This document shows, piece after piece, positions 25,063 through 31,921 of a stretch of 32,650 nucleotides of DNA. The stretch's first letter is position 1. The number at the start of each line of letters is the position of its first letter. Made by a program: the position numbers and the translations under genes. The stretch comes from Candidatus Enterocloster faecavium (GTDB lineage Bacteria; Bacillota; Clostridia; Lachnospirales; Lachnospiraceae). The notes under the pieces were generated by a model. The model did not search any database. It was given only the letters and a program-made list of their open reading frames with translations, and had not been told where the DNA came from. Location of the stretch: positions 1-32,650 of the forward strand of contig DWYS01000123.1 in the NCBI GenBank assembly GCA_019118585.1, written 5' to 3'.

Positions 25063-27075
25063 CTACTCCCGGATCCTGGGAATCACCATGTTGGCGTCCA
25101 TCTCCTCCTCCGGCAGGAAGGGAGACAAATCTTCCAGCGGCGGGGACACCATGGTCCCATCCGGCAGCCGCTTGGCCGCGGACTTGGGTTCAAAGTTCTG
25201 ATCCATGCTGACAAATACCTCACAGATGGCCGGACCCTCCATGGCCAGGGTCTGTTCCACCGCATACTCCAGCTGGCTGTTGTGATGCGCACAGATATAG
25301 GGGTATCCGTAGGCCGCCGCCAGCTTTCCCATATCCGGGAAGCTCAAATCCCGGCTGTCCACTCCCACGCCTACCAGGGGCTCTCCAAAGTAATTTTTCT
25401 GAGTCTGGCGGATGGAGTGATAACCGCCGTTGTTGATCAGGAAAATTTTAATGTTCATCCTATGGTGGATGATGGTCTGGAGCTCCTGAAGGTTCATCTG
25501 GATACTGCCGTCGCCGGTTACCAGGATCAGGTCATCCCCCTCCGGTCTGCAGCCCTGGCTATGGCACTGGCTTTTCCGGGAAGCCGCCCAGGCACCGATG
25601 GCAGCCGGCAGGTCATAGCCCATGGCAGCTACCGCAGAATTGGTAATGAACCGCTGTCCTTTTTTCACGATCCAGGCATGTCCGCCCACCACGCAGGCAG
25701 AGCCATTTCCCACCACCGTTACCTGGCCTTCCTTCAGACGGCTGCTGATGACCCCAATCATGGCGTACACATTGGCCGGCTCATCGTCCCCATGTTCAAA
25801 ATGCTTGGGCTGGATCACCGGGTAGGTCTCCTTCCACATGCGGCAGGTCTCGCTCCAGCTTCTGCCGGGAAGTCCCTCCCCTCCGTCAAAAATCTGCTTC
25901 TCTCCCGCACATCCGATCCGCTCCGGCAGAGAGTCCTTCTCTTCCTCCAAAATACGGTCCAGTTCCTCATTCAGCACCTTCAGCAGATCCGCCGCATCCG
26001 CGTGGATCCGCATGTCGCTGTGAACGGAGGGCTTCTTTAATTCCTCCTCATCAATATCATTGACGATCACATAGGCGGCCCGGGCCCAGGTCTGATAGTT
26101 GTATCCCACCTGGCGGATGCTCAGGCGGCTGCCGATGGACAGCACCAGGTCGCTGTTCTGGATGGCAAAGTTTCCCGGGCGGTCTCCCATATTTCCCGCC
26201 CGCCCCACATACAAGGGGTCCTCGTCCGCCATGCAGTCCTCGCTGTCCCAGCCGGTAATCACAGGGATTCCCAGCTTGCGGACCACCTGCAGGAACGCTT
26301 CATGGGCTCCCGCCAGACGGATGCCGTTTCCTGCATTGATGACCGGGCGCCTGGCCTGGCGGATGCGGCGGATGACCTCTGCCGCCGTCTCCCGGCTCAC
26401 CGGTCCGGGCAGAACCTGGCGCTTCTCCCCGGCCCCCGCCTGGTCTTCGGGAATACCATGAGCCTTCCAGGCCGCTTCATGATCCCATCCGGTTCCTCCT
26501 GCCTCATAATCTGCCGGGTCAAAACCTGCCAGGTCGTCCGTCTCGATCATGGCCGACTGCACATTTAAAGGAATATCCAGCCAGCAGGGACCCGGACGGC
26601 CGGATTTTGCCAGGTACAGCGCCTTCTCCAGGCAGAAGCGGATTCGCATAGGGTCAATCACCATCTCGCTGTATTTGGTCATGCAGGAAATGGCCCTGCA
26701 GATGTCAAACTCCTGATCTCCCATGGCCCGGATTCCCACTCCGGACCACCGTGCTGTGGTGTCGTACCGCACCTGGCCGGAGAGAACCAGCATAGGGATC
26801 GAGTCCAGCCATCCCCCCACTACCCCGGTAATGGCATTGGTTCCCCCTGGTCCGGTGGTCACACAGAGGGCAGCAATACGATTGTGGATCCTCGCATAAG
26901 CTTCCGCCGCAATCGCGCTGGCCTGCTCATGGTGATTGTAGATGCAGTGCAGGCCCTCCTTGTGCCCCAAAGCATCGTTTAAATGCATCGCACCGCCCCC
27001 GGTTACCGTAAATACCTGACAGATGCCCGCTTCCACCAGACGGTCTGCCAGATAATCTGCTAAACGCTGTTTCAT
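25063..27075 (-). CDS. Thiamine-diphosphate enzyme, acetolactate-synthase-like, of a glycan cluster
   Basis: This 670-residue ThDP enzyme has Glu50 in the cofactor-activating NHHEQASAIAAEAYAR motif, a glycine-rich FTVTGGGAMHLND start, and the ThDP/Mg site GDGSIQMNLQEL from about residue 521 with its following NNGG. It is longer than the usual 550-600 residues because of inserts near 195-225 and 380-415. Biosynthetic acetolactate synthase is possible by fold. No ilvN, ilvC or ilvD lies nearby, and its neighbours are SDRs, a C-methyltransferase and glycosyltransferases. A role like YerE or other enzymes that add a two-carbon unit to a keto-sugar, or make a rare acyl donor, is therefore more likely (inference). 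The start has AAGGAGTG and is the first gene of the cluster. Confidence 0.82.
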   Translation of the reverse strand: MKQRLADYLADRLVEAGICQVFTVTGGGAMHLNDALGHKEGLHCIYNHHEQASAIAAEAYARIHNRIAALCVTTGPGGTNAITGVVGGWLDSIPMLVLSGQVRYDTTARWSGVGIRAMGDQEFDICRAISCMTKYSEMVIDPMRIRFCLEKALYLAKSGRPGPCWLDIPLNVQSAMIETDDLAGFDPADYEAGGTGWDHEAAWKAHGIPEDQAGAGEKRQVLPGPVSRETAAEVIRRIRQARRPVINAGNGIRLAGAHEAFLQVVRKLGIPVITGWDSEDCMADEDPLYVGRAGNMGDRPGNFAIQNSDLVLSIGSRLSIRQVGYNYQTWARAAYVIVNDIDEEELKKPSVHSDMRIHADAADLLKVLNEELDRILEEEKDSLPERIGCAGEKQIFDGGEGLPGRSWSETCRMWKETYPVIQPKHFEHGDDEPANVYAMIGVISSRLKEGQVTVVGNGSACVVGGHAWIVKKGQRFITNSAVAAMGYDLPAAIGAWAASRKSQCHSQGCRPEGDDLILVTGDGSIQMNLQELQTIIHHRMNIKIFLINNGGYHSIRQTQKNYFGEPLVGVGVDSRDLSFPDMGKLAAAYGYPYICAHHNSQLEYAVEQTLAMEGPAICEVFVSMDQNFEPKSAAKRLPDGTMVSPPLEDLSPFLPEEEMDANMVIPRIRE

Positions 27076-27104
27076 AGTTTTGCACTCCTTCTTACTTTCA
27101 GATG

Positions 27105-27240
27105 ACCTCGTTAAGTGCTCCTAGTATACGCTTGTATAACTCGCACGAAACTCGTAAAGTACCTCGTTAAGTGCTCCTAGTATACGTCTGTATAACTCGC
27201 ACGAAACTCGTAAAATACCTCGTTAAGTGCTCCTAGTATA
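27105..27240. repeat. 56-bp tandem repeat, about 2.4 copies, in the divergent promoter region
   Basis: Units begin at 27105, 27161 and 27217 with ACCTCGTTAAGTGCTCCTAG; the third stops after 24 bp. The two full units differ at only a few positions. Each contains the inverted repeat TATAC-4 bp-GTATA, with loop GCTT in the first and GTCT in the second. Each unit also carries three CGAG-centred sub-repeats on the minus strand (ACTTAACGAGGT, ACTTTACGAGTT and a diverged TCGTGCGAGTT). The minus strand of each unit includes TATACT. The array lies 30 bp upstream of the glycan cluster and 219 bp before the cell-wall-binding gene. Confidence 0.9.
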
Positions 27241-27373
27241 TCATATCTTTCCGGAAAATCCTACTGGTGTTTTCGGTAGGGGCTCCCCCTGAGCAGAAGC
27301 CGGCGTTTTCTCCCCCTCCATCGTCTTCCAGAGCTTCCAGCAACCTTCACTATTCACGGGTTCGTTTATACGC

Positions 27374-27379
27374 TATAAT
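27374..27379 (+). promoter_or_regulatory. Promoter -10 of the cell-wall-binding protein gene
   Basis: A perfect TATAAT lies 80 bp before the ATG at 27459; the best -35 at 17-bp spacing (TATTCA) is weak. The stretch 27241-27373 holds no other signal that I can see. Confidence 0.5.
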
Positions 27380-27458
27380 CACCCATGTAATGCAACGGCG
27401 GATTTTCGGCCACACAGAAAACCAAGTTTCACATTTCAAAAAGGAGAGATTCGATATT

Positions 27459-28892
27459 ATGAAAAAACACATGAAAGTTATGGCTGCATTATCCACTACC
27501 GCTCTGATGGCTGTTTTCGCTCCTGCTCTGGCAGCGAACGGAAATGCTGCAACGGTGTACGCTGCTTCTGCCGGATGGACCGAGGAAGACGGCGGCTGGG
27601 TGTACTATGATTCCGACGGGTACCGCCTGACCGACACCTGGAAGAGAGAGGGAGACAGCTGGTATTACCTGGATTCCGACGGAATGCGGGCCAGCAATCT
27701 TCAGGTAGACGAGTATTACGTAGGAGAAGACGGCAAACGGGTCGCCAGCACATGGGTTTCCATTGAAAATGAGGATTACAGCTATGGCGACGAGGAGCCG
27801 GAAATTTACTGGTACTATTATGGAAAAGACGGGAAAATGTCTGCTTCCCGCTGGGTAAAAATCGATGGTCATTCCTACTATTTTAATGAGGAGGGCCACA
27901 TGATGACCGGTTCCGTCAACATTGACGGGGACAACTACTACCTGGGCGAAGAGGGTGACGGCAAGATGAAGACCGGCTGGGTTCTTCTGGAAGACGAGAC
28001 AGACGACCCCGATGTAACAGAGTCCTGGTTCTACTACGACCGGAACGGAAAACGGGTGGAGAATCAGGTAGATAAGAAGATTAACGGAGCCTACTACAGC
28101 TTTGAAGATGGACGCATGGTGACCGGATGGTACCGCCTTCCTCAGGAGGCCGCAGTCGCTGCTGAGAACGCTGCCGGCGAAAATGCCGAGGCCGCTGAGA
28201 ATACAGCTACCGAGAGCACCGCTTCCCAGGAGGAGAGCGCTGCAAACGCGGCGGCTGCCGCCTCCAGAGAGGAAACTGCAGGTCTGTATCAGTATTACGA
28301 TGAGGACGGAAAGCGTGCTTCCGGCTGGAGAACCATCGAGGGAATTGAGGGATTAAGCCAGGAGGATGAGACCTACCGCTTCTATTTTAAGAACGGCAAG
28401 CCCCACCATGCAGAAGACGGCATCGAGCTGTTTACCATTGACTCCAAGAGATACGCTTTCAACACCAAAGGCGAGATGCTGACCGGAAAGCAGTCCATCA
28501 CAGATGAGAACGGAACAGCTTCCAACTACTACTTCGGCGAGGACGGCATCATGAGAACCGGAAAGCAGATCATTGAGGACGAGGACACCGGCGAGCGTCA
28601 GAACTGGTACTTCGGCACCGACGGGGCAAACAAGGGCCGCGGCTACCACGGGATTAAGGACAATGTGCTGTATATCCAGGGACTGCGCCAGGAGGCGGAC
28701 CGTGACCTGCGCTACGCTCCCGTAGAGCTGGACGGAGTTTCCTACCTGGTAAATGTCAACGGAACCGTTCAGAAGGCCAGCTCCGGCTCCAAGTCAGCTG
28801 TCCGCGAGGACCTGGGAAGCGGATACAAGGATTTCGAGGATGAGGACGGCAACATCTGGGTGGTAAATACCCAGGGCCAGATTCAGGAGTAA
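27459..28892 (+). CDS. Secreted cell-wall-binding (choline-binding-like) repeat protein
   Basis: This 477-residue exported protein is built almost entirely from CW_binding-type repeats. The signal peptide is about 1-38 (MKKHMKVMAALSTTALMAVF, then ALAANGNAATVYAASA). Repeats of roughly 20 residues follow with the WxxxxGxWYYxxxDG pattern (for example SWYYLDSDGMRAS, HSYYFNEEGHMMTG, WFYYDRNGKRVE). An Ala/Glu-rich linker at about 228-275 splits them into an N-terminal block and a C-terminal block. There is no catalytic domain, LPxTG or transmembrane anchor, so it is probably held to the wall by the repeats alone. The ATG has AAGGAGAG upstream. It lies next to the wall-glycan cluster, which may make its ligand (inference). 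A terminator follows at 29026-29056. Confidence 0.88.
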   Translation: MKKHMKVMAALSTTALMAVFAPALAANGNAATVYAASAGWTEEDGGWVYYDSDGYRLTDTWKREGDSWYYLDSDGMRASNLQVDEYYVGEDGKRVASTWVSIENEDYSYGDEEPEIYWYYYGKDGKMSASRWVKIDGHSYYFNEEGHMMTGSVNIDGDNYYLGEEGDGKMKTGWVLLEDETDDPDVTESWFYYDRNGKRVENQVDKKINGAYYSFEDGRMVTGWYRLPQEAAVAAENAAGENAEAAENTATESTASQEESAANAAAAASREETAGLYQYYDEDGKRASGWRTIEGIEGLSQEDETYRFYFKNGKPHHAEDGIELFTIDSKRYAFNTKGEMLTGKQSITDENGTASNYYFGEDGIMRTGKQIIEDEDTGERQNWYFGTDGANKGRGYHGIKDNVLYIQGLRQEADRDLRYAPVELDGVSYLVNVNGTVQKASSGSKSAVREDLGSGYKDFEDEDGNIWVVNTQGQIQE

Positions 28893-29025
28893 TCCGCCCC
28901 TTTATGCAAGCATTGTTCCTCCCGCGCCTGTTTTCAGGTACGATCAAACCATACTTTCATCCGTTCACCCATGGAACTGCCGCCCAGAACCTTCTGCCGG
29001 CGCTCCAACCGGGAGGAATCTTCGA

Positions 29026-29056
29026 CAGCAGGGCCTGGAAAACCCTGCTGTTTTTT
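29026..29056 (+). terminator. Terminator after the cell-wall-binding protein
   Basis: CAGCAGGG (29026-29033) pairs with CCCTGCTG (29043-29050) over a 9-nt loop and is followed by TTTTTT. It ends the 27459-28892 unit, about 130 bp after its stop. Confidence 0.88.
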
Positions 29057-29060
29057 GCGG

Positions 29061-29144
29061 CGAAATTTGTGCATTATGACGAAATTTACATATTTTCCAG
29101 GAAAATCGGTATATTTTGCCAAGTTCTTCGTTATACATTATCGT
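29061..29144 (+). promoter_or_regulatory. Promoter and palindromic leader of the zinc-ribbon gene
   Basis: TTGCCA (29116-29121), a 17-bp spacer and TATCGT (29139-29144) form a plausible promoter. Just upstream lie the perfect palindrome ATTTTCC-A-GGAAAAT (29092-29106) and a direct repeat CGAAATTT at 29061 and 29080, possible regulator sites. The 28893-29201 gap otherwise contains only the terminator. Confidence 0.4.
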
Positions 29145-29201
29145 GTAGGGGGGAATTGCCTCCCTCCAATGGAAAAGTATATGGAAAGAGAGGATTTTTC
29201 A

Positions 29202-29690
29202 ATGCGAGAACTTGCCGTATTTTACTGCCCCAAGTGCGGACATTATGCCTACTATCAGACCTCCAGGCATCCGCTGTGCCCGAAATGCGGCGGCAGCGTA
29301 CCCATGTGCATGCTGAGAATGTACTATACGGAATTTATGAAAATGACCTGTGAAGAGCGTGACAATTATCTTGCCAAAGAAATGCTGAAACAAAACCCTT
29401 CCATCCTCCAGCGGGTCTCCGCCTCCCGGAAACGCTTCAACAGCAGGGAGACCATCGCGGAACTCTGTACCGTTATCATGGATTTGGATGCGGAAAATAA
29501 GGTTTTAAGCGATACCGTCAACTGGATGCACGACACCATCTGGGACATGCTGAGACAGCAGCGCTCCTCCGGCGCCGGCCCATCTTCGGACCATGCAGGC
29601 TGGCAGCCATCCCCGGACGCCGACAGCAGCAGCCGTGAAGCTGCAGTCACAGAAGAGCTGCAGGAAAATGACGCAAAAATAAAGGCATAG
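29202..29690 (+). CDS. Zinc-ribbon protein of unknown function
   Basis: I do not recognise this 162-residue protein. The N-terminus is a clear zinc ribbon: Cys9 and Cys12 (YCPKCG), then Cys26 and Cys29 (LCPKCGG). Next comes a Met/Cys-rich stretch (SVPMCMLRMYYTEFMKM), a basic helical part (QRVSASRKRF), a helix with heptad-like hydrophobics (TVIMDLDAENKVLSDTVNWM) that could be a coiled coil, and a disordered Ser/Pro/Ala tail. The size and single zinc ribbon suggest a small regulator or adaptor rather than an enzyme. The ATG at 29202 has AGAGAGGA upstream; two earlier in-frame ATGs lack a site. It lies 74 bp upstream of the cytidylate-kinase-like gene, which has its own -10-like sequence. Confidence 0.7.
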   Translation: MRELAVFYCPKCGHYAYYQTSRHPLCPKCGGSVPMCMLRMYYTEFMKMTCEERDNYLAKEMLKQNPSILQRVSASRKRFNSRETIAELCTVIMDLDAENKVLSDTVNWMHDTIWDMLRQQRSSGAGPSSDHAGWQPSPDADSSSREAAVTEELQENDAKIKA

Positions 29691-29714
29691 CTACCATTTT
29701 TTCTGATTATGCGG

Positions 29715-29720
29715 TATAAT
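29715..29720 (+). promoter_or_regulatory. Candidate -10 of the cytidylate-kinase-like gene
   Basis: TATAAT lies about 45 bp upstream of the ATG at 29765; no convincing -35 is seen, so the gene may also be read from upstream. Confidence 0.4.
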
Positions 29721-29764
29721 TTTCTTAACAGTTCAGAACAGCGTATACAGAAAGGGGTGTGCCT

Positions 29765-30367
29765 ATGAGTTACAAGATCATTACCATTGCCCGGCAGTTC
29801 GGAAGCGGCGGACATGAGATTGGCGAGCGGCTTTCCAAAAAGCTGAGAATTCCTCTTTACGACCGCTCCCTGGTGGAGATGGCAGCCAGAGAGCTGGAAC
29901 TCTCTCCTGTCAGCGTGGAAAAGGTGGATGAAAGTGCTCTCCATTCATTTCTGCGCACCTACCACGTTCCTGAAGCCCCAAAGGCCGCAGCCCGGTACGG
30001 CCTGCCTTTAACGGACAACACCTACCTGGTCCAGACTGCCCTGATCAAAAAGCTGGCAGCCCAGGGCCCCTGCATCATCGTAGGCCGGTGTGGCAACCAC
30101 ATTCTGCGGGACCATCCAGGACTCATCGATGTATTCTTATGCGCCTCCAAAAAAGACCGCATCGCCCGCATTATGCAGCGGTACAATATTCCGGAGAAAG
30201 ACGCCGCCAGCGCCGTGCGCAGCACGGACCACCGCCGCAAACAGTATTATGAAACCTACGCCGGGGGCGAGTGGGGAAGTATTGAGGACCATCAGATGCT
30301 GATGAATGTGAGTATCCTGGGGATGGAGAAGGTGGTGGATATTTTGGCGGGGATGTATGAGGGGTAG
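29765..30367 (+). CDS. Cytidylate kinase-like family protein
   Basis: This 200-residue P-loop protein of the cytidylate_kin2 family shows the atypical nucleotide site ARQFGSGGHEIGERLSKKL (about 10-28), then YDRSLVEMAA. The mid-region has CIIVGRCGNHILRDHP and VFLCASKKDRIARIM, and DHRRKQYYETYAGGEWG supplies the lid arginines. The family is widespread in gut Firmicutes; its true substrate is generally unproven, so a housekeeping CMP kinase is not claimed. The ATG at 29765 has AAAGGGG upstream; a GTG at 29759 is the alternative. It is convergent with the GT4 gene, and the two stop codons are only 16 bp apart. Confidence 0.88.
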   Translation: MSYKIITIARQFGSGGHEIGERLSKKLRIPLYDRSLVEMAARELELSPVSVEKVDESALHSFLRTYHVPEAPKAAARYGLPLTDNTYLVQTALIKKLAAQGPCIIVGRCGNHILRDHPGLIDVFLCASKKDRIARIMQRYNIPEKDAASAVRSTDHRRKQYYETYAGGEWGSIEDHQMLMNVSILGMEKVVDILAGMYEG

Positions 30368-30386
30368 GGGGAATGCCCTGCCCTCA
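30358..30386. terminator. Hairpin covering the two convergent stop codons
   Basis: TGAGGG (30358-30363) pairs with CCCTCA (30381-30386), with a further GGG/CCC pairing inside. The stem spans both stop codons and lacks a U-tract, so termination is uncertain. Confidence 0.3.
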
Positions 30387-31553
30387 CACCAATCTCTCAT
30401 AAATCATTTTCATGGTTTCCTGGACCCGCTCACTTCCAAACTGGACGGCCCGGCTGGCATTGGCCTGCCCCATGCGGACAAGCTCCTGAGGGGTCGCTGC
30501 CAGCTGTCGGAGTGCCTGAGCGTAAGCCTCCACATCATCCGCCTTTTTAATCATGATTCCGCCCTTGCAGAGAATCTGCTCCGCCTCACGTTCCGGCTCC
30601 ATCAGGTCTCTGCTTCCCCGGATATCCGAGCAGATTACCGGAAGACCGCTGGCCATGGCCTCCAAAAGGGCCATGGGCAGCCCTTCCTGATAGGAGGGAA
30701 AGAGAAAAATATCGGCGATGCCATAGATATCCAGCATATCTTCCCGATATCCCAGAAAACGCACTTTATCCTCCACGTTTAGCTCCTTTGCCAGTCCCTG
30801 CAGATGCTCCTCCAATATCCCGTGGCCGCAGATTATATATTGAAAATCAGGGAAATTTTCATTCAGTCGTGCCGCTGCCCGTATAATTGTCTCATGATTT
30901 TTCCGGGGGATCAGCTCTCCTGAGGATAAAAGAATCATCTTTTTTTCGGACAGCCCAAGCTCCCTCTTCTTCTCAGCAATCTCTGCCGCTGTTTTTTCAT
31001 GAAAACGGCTGAGATCAATTCCGACTCCGGGAATATAATCCACATATTTTGCGTGAAATTTCTTTGCCACCCGTTCATAGTCCTCCCGGTTGATGCATAT
31101 CTGCTGGGTGGTAAAACGCGACAGGAATCGTTCCATAGGATAATACAGAAGCCAGTTGATCGCCGGCGCGCCTGTAAAAAAATGGAATCCATGAGCAGTA
31201 TAAACCACGGGCTCCGTTTTTGTAGCATGGGCGGCCAGCCGCGCCATCACTCCGCCCATGGGCGTATGGCAGTGAACCAGCTGAAAATGCTGTTCCTCCA
31301 TCAGCTTTTTCAGCTGCCGGTACACCCGGATATTTGCCGGTTTAAAAGGGCTCCTGACAAAATCAATCTGATGGCGCACAATTCCCGTATGATCCAGGCG
31401 ATGATTGTCTGTACCATAGGAAGGCGTATGGTAATTAGTCGCATAATGTACTTCAAACCCCATGGATTGAAGAATCCGCACATTATTCATTTCAAACTGA
31501 GGAACAAATCCGCTTACCGTGGTTACCAGAAGCGCTTTTCTTGTGGAACTCAT
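30384..31553 (-). CDS. Family 4 glycosyltransferase
   Basis: This is a retaining GT-B glycosyltransferase of 389 residues. The N-terminal domain includes LLVTTVSGFVPQFEMNNVRI and the acceptor-side HCHTPMGGVMARLAA and AHGFHFFTG. The C-terminal domain has LLSSGELIPRKNHETII (donor loop) and FPSYQEGLPMALLEAMASGLP, the E-x7-E motif that binds the nucleotide sugar. It resembles EpsD/CapM-type enzymes of capsule and exopolysaccharide clusters. The gene stands alone, separated from the main glycan cluster by the 27.4-30.4 kb genes, and may add to the same polymer or act elsewhere. The start codon at 31553 has CAGGAT upstream. The upstream gap holds a long inverted repeat. Confidence 0.92.
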   Translation of the reverse strand: MSSTRKALLVTTVSGFVPQFEMNNVRILQSMGFEVHYATNYHTPSYGTDNHRLDHTGIVRHQIDFVRSPFKPANIRVYRQLKKLMEEQHFQLVHCHTPMGGVMARLAAHATKTEPVVYTAHGFHFFTGAPAINWLLYYPMERFLSRFTTQQICINREDYERVAKKFHAKYVDYIPGVGIDLSRFHEKTAAEIAEKKRELGLSEKKMILLSSGELIPRKNHETIIRAAARLNENFPDFQYIICGHGILEEHLQGLAKELNVEDKVRFLGYREDMLDIYGIADIFLFPSYQEGLPMALLEAMASGLPVICSDIRGSRDLMEPEREAEQILCKGGIMIKKADDVEAYAQALRQLAATPQELVRMGQANASRAVQFGSERVQETMKMIYERLV

Positions 31554-31611
31554 AGATATCCTGCCTTTTTCGTAGATTTTAGATATAATTAATCTTTTTT
31601 ATCATAACCGA

Positions 31612-31649
31612 TATCAGGAGTAAATACATTTCAGGATTTACTCCTGATA
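31612..31649. repeat. Perfect 14-bp inverted repeat upstream of the GT4 gene
   Basis: TATCAGGAGTAAAT (31612-31625) and ATTTACTCCTGATA (31636-31649) are exact reverse complements with a 10-bp spacer. No U-tract follows on either strand, so an operator, recombination site or leader hairpin is more likely than a terminator. It lies 58 bp upstream of the GT4 start. Confidence 0.85.
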
Positions 31650-31786
31650 ACCAAAATCACTGATTTGCAGGATGAGCAAAAAAATTTAGGATAATTTGCT
31701 GGGTTTTTTATAAAAATGGTTGAAATATGCATGTATACTGAAACAAACATCTGATGTATTCTCAGATAACGGACACAGCCCCTTGC

Positions 31787-31830
31787 AGCTGCCTTCATCG
31801 TGAACGGATTGGTCCTGGAGGCAGCTTTTA
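31787..31830 (+). other. Hairpin-forming sequence in the gap before the JetA-like gene
   Basis: AGCTGCCT (31787-31794) pairs with AGGCAGCT (31819-31826) over a 24-nt loop and is followed by TTTA. It may be a weak terminator or a leader structure. The rest of the 31554-31921 gap is AT-rich with no gene that I can support. Confidence 0.4.
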
Positions 31831-31842
31831 TCCGGAAACCGC

Positions 31843-31871
31843 TTGCTTCTTGCCCACGGCTGTGGCATACT
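31843..31871 (+). promoter_or_regulatory. Candidate promoter of the JetA-like gene
   Basis: TTGCTT (31843-31848), a 17-bp spacer and CATACT (31866-31871) lie about 50 bp upstream of the ATG at 31922. The match to the housekeeping consensus is moderate. Confidence 0.4.
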
Positions 31872-31921
31872 ACAAAAAAAAATAAGCCTGTGCCGAAAAG
31901 GCTCCAGAAAGGACCCTGCTC

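Noticed and set aside
25063-27075. Biosynthetic acetolactate synthase (ilvB)
   Set aside because: There is no ilvN, ilvC, ilvD or leu gene nearby, the protein is longer than IlvB, and it heads a glycan cluster; the fold alone does not justify the name.
27105-27240. CRISPR-like array
   Set aside because: The repeat is head-to-tail with a 56-bp unit and no unique spacers, and no cas genes are nearby.
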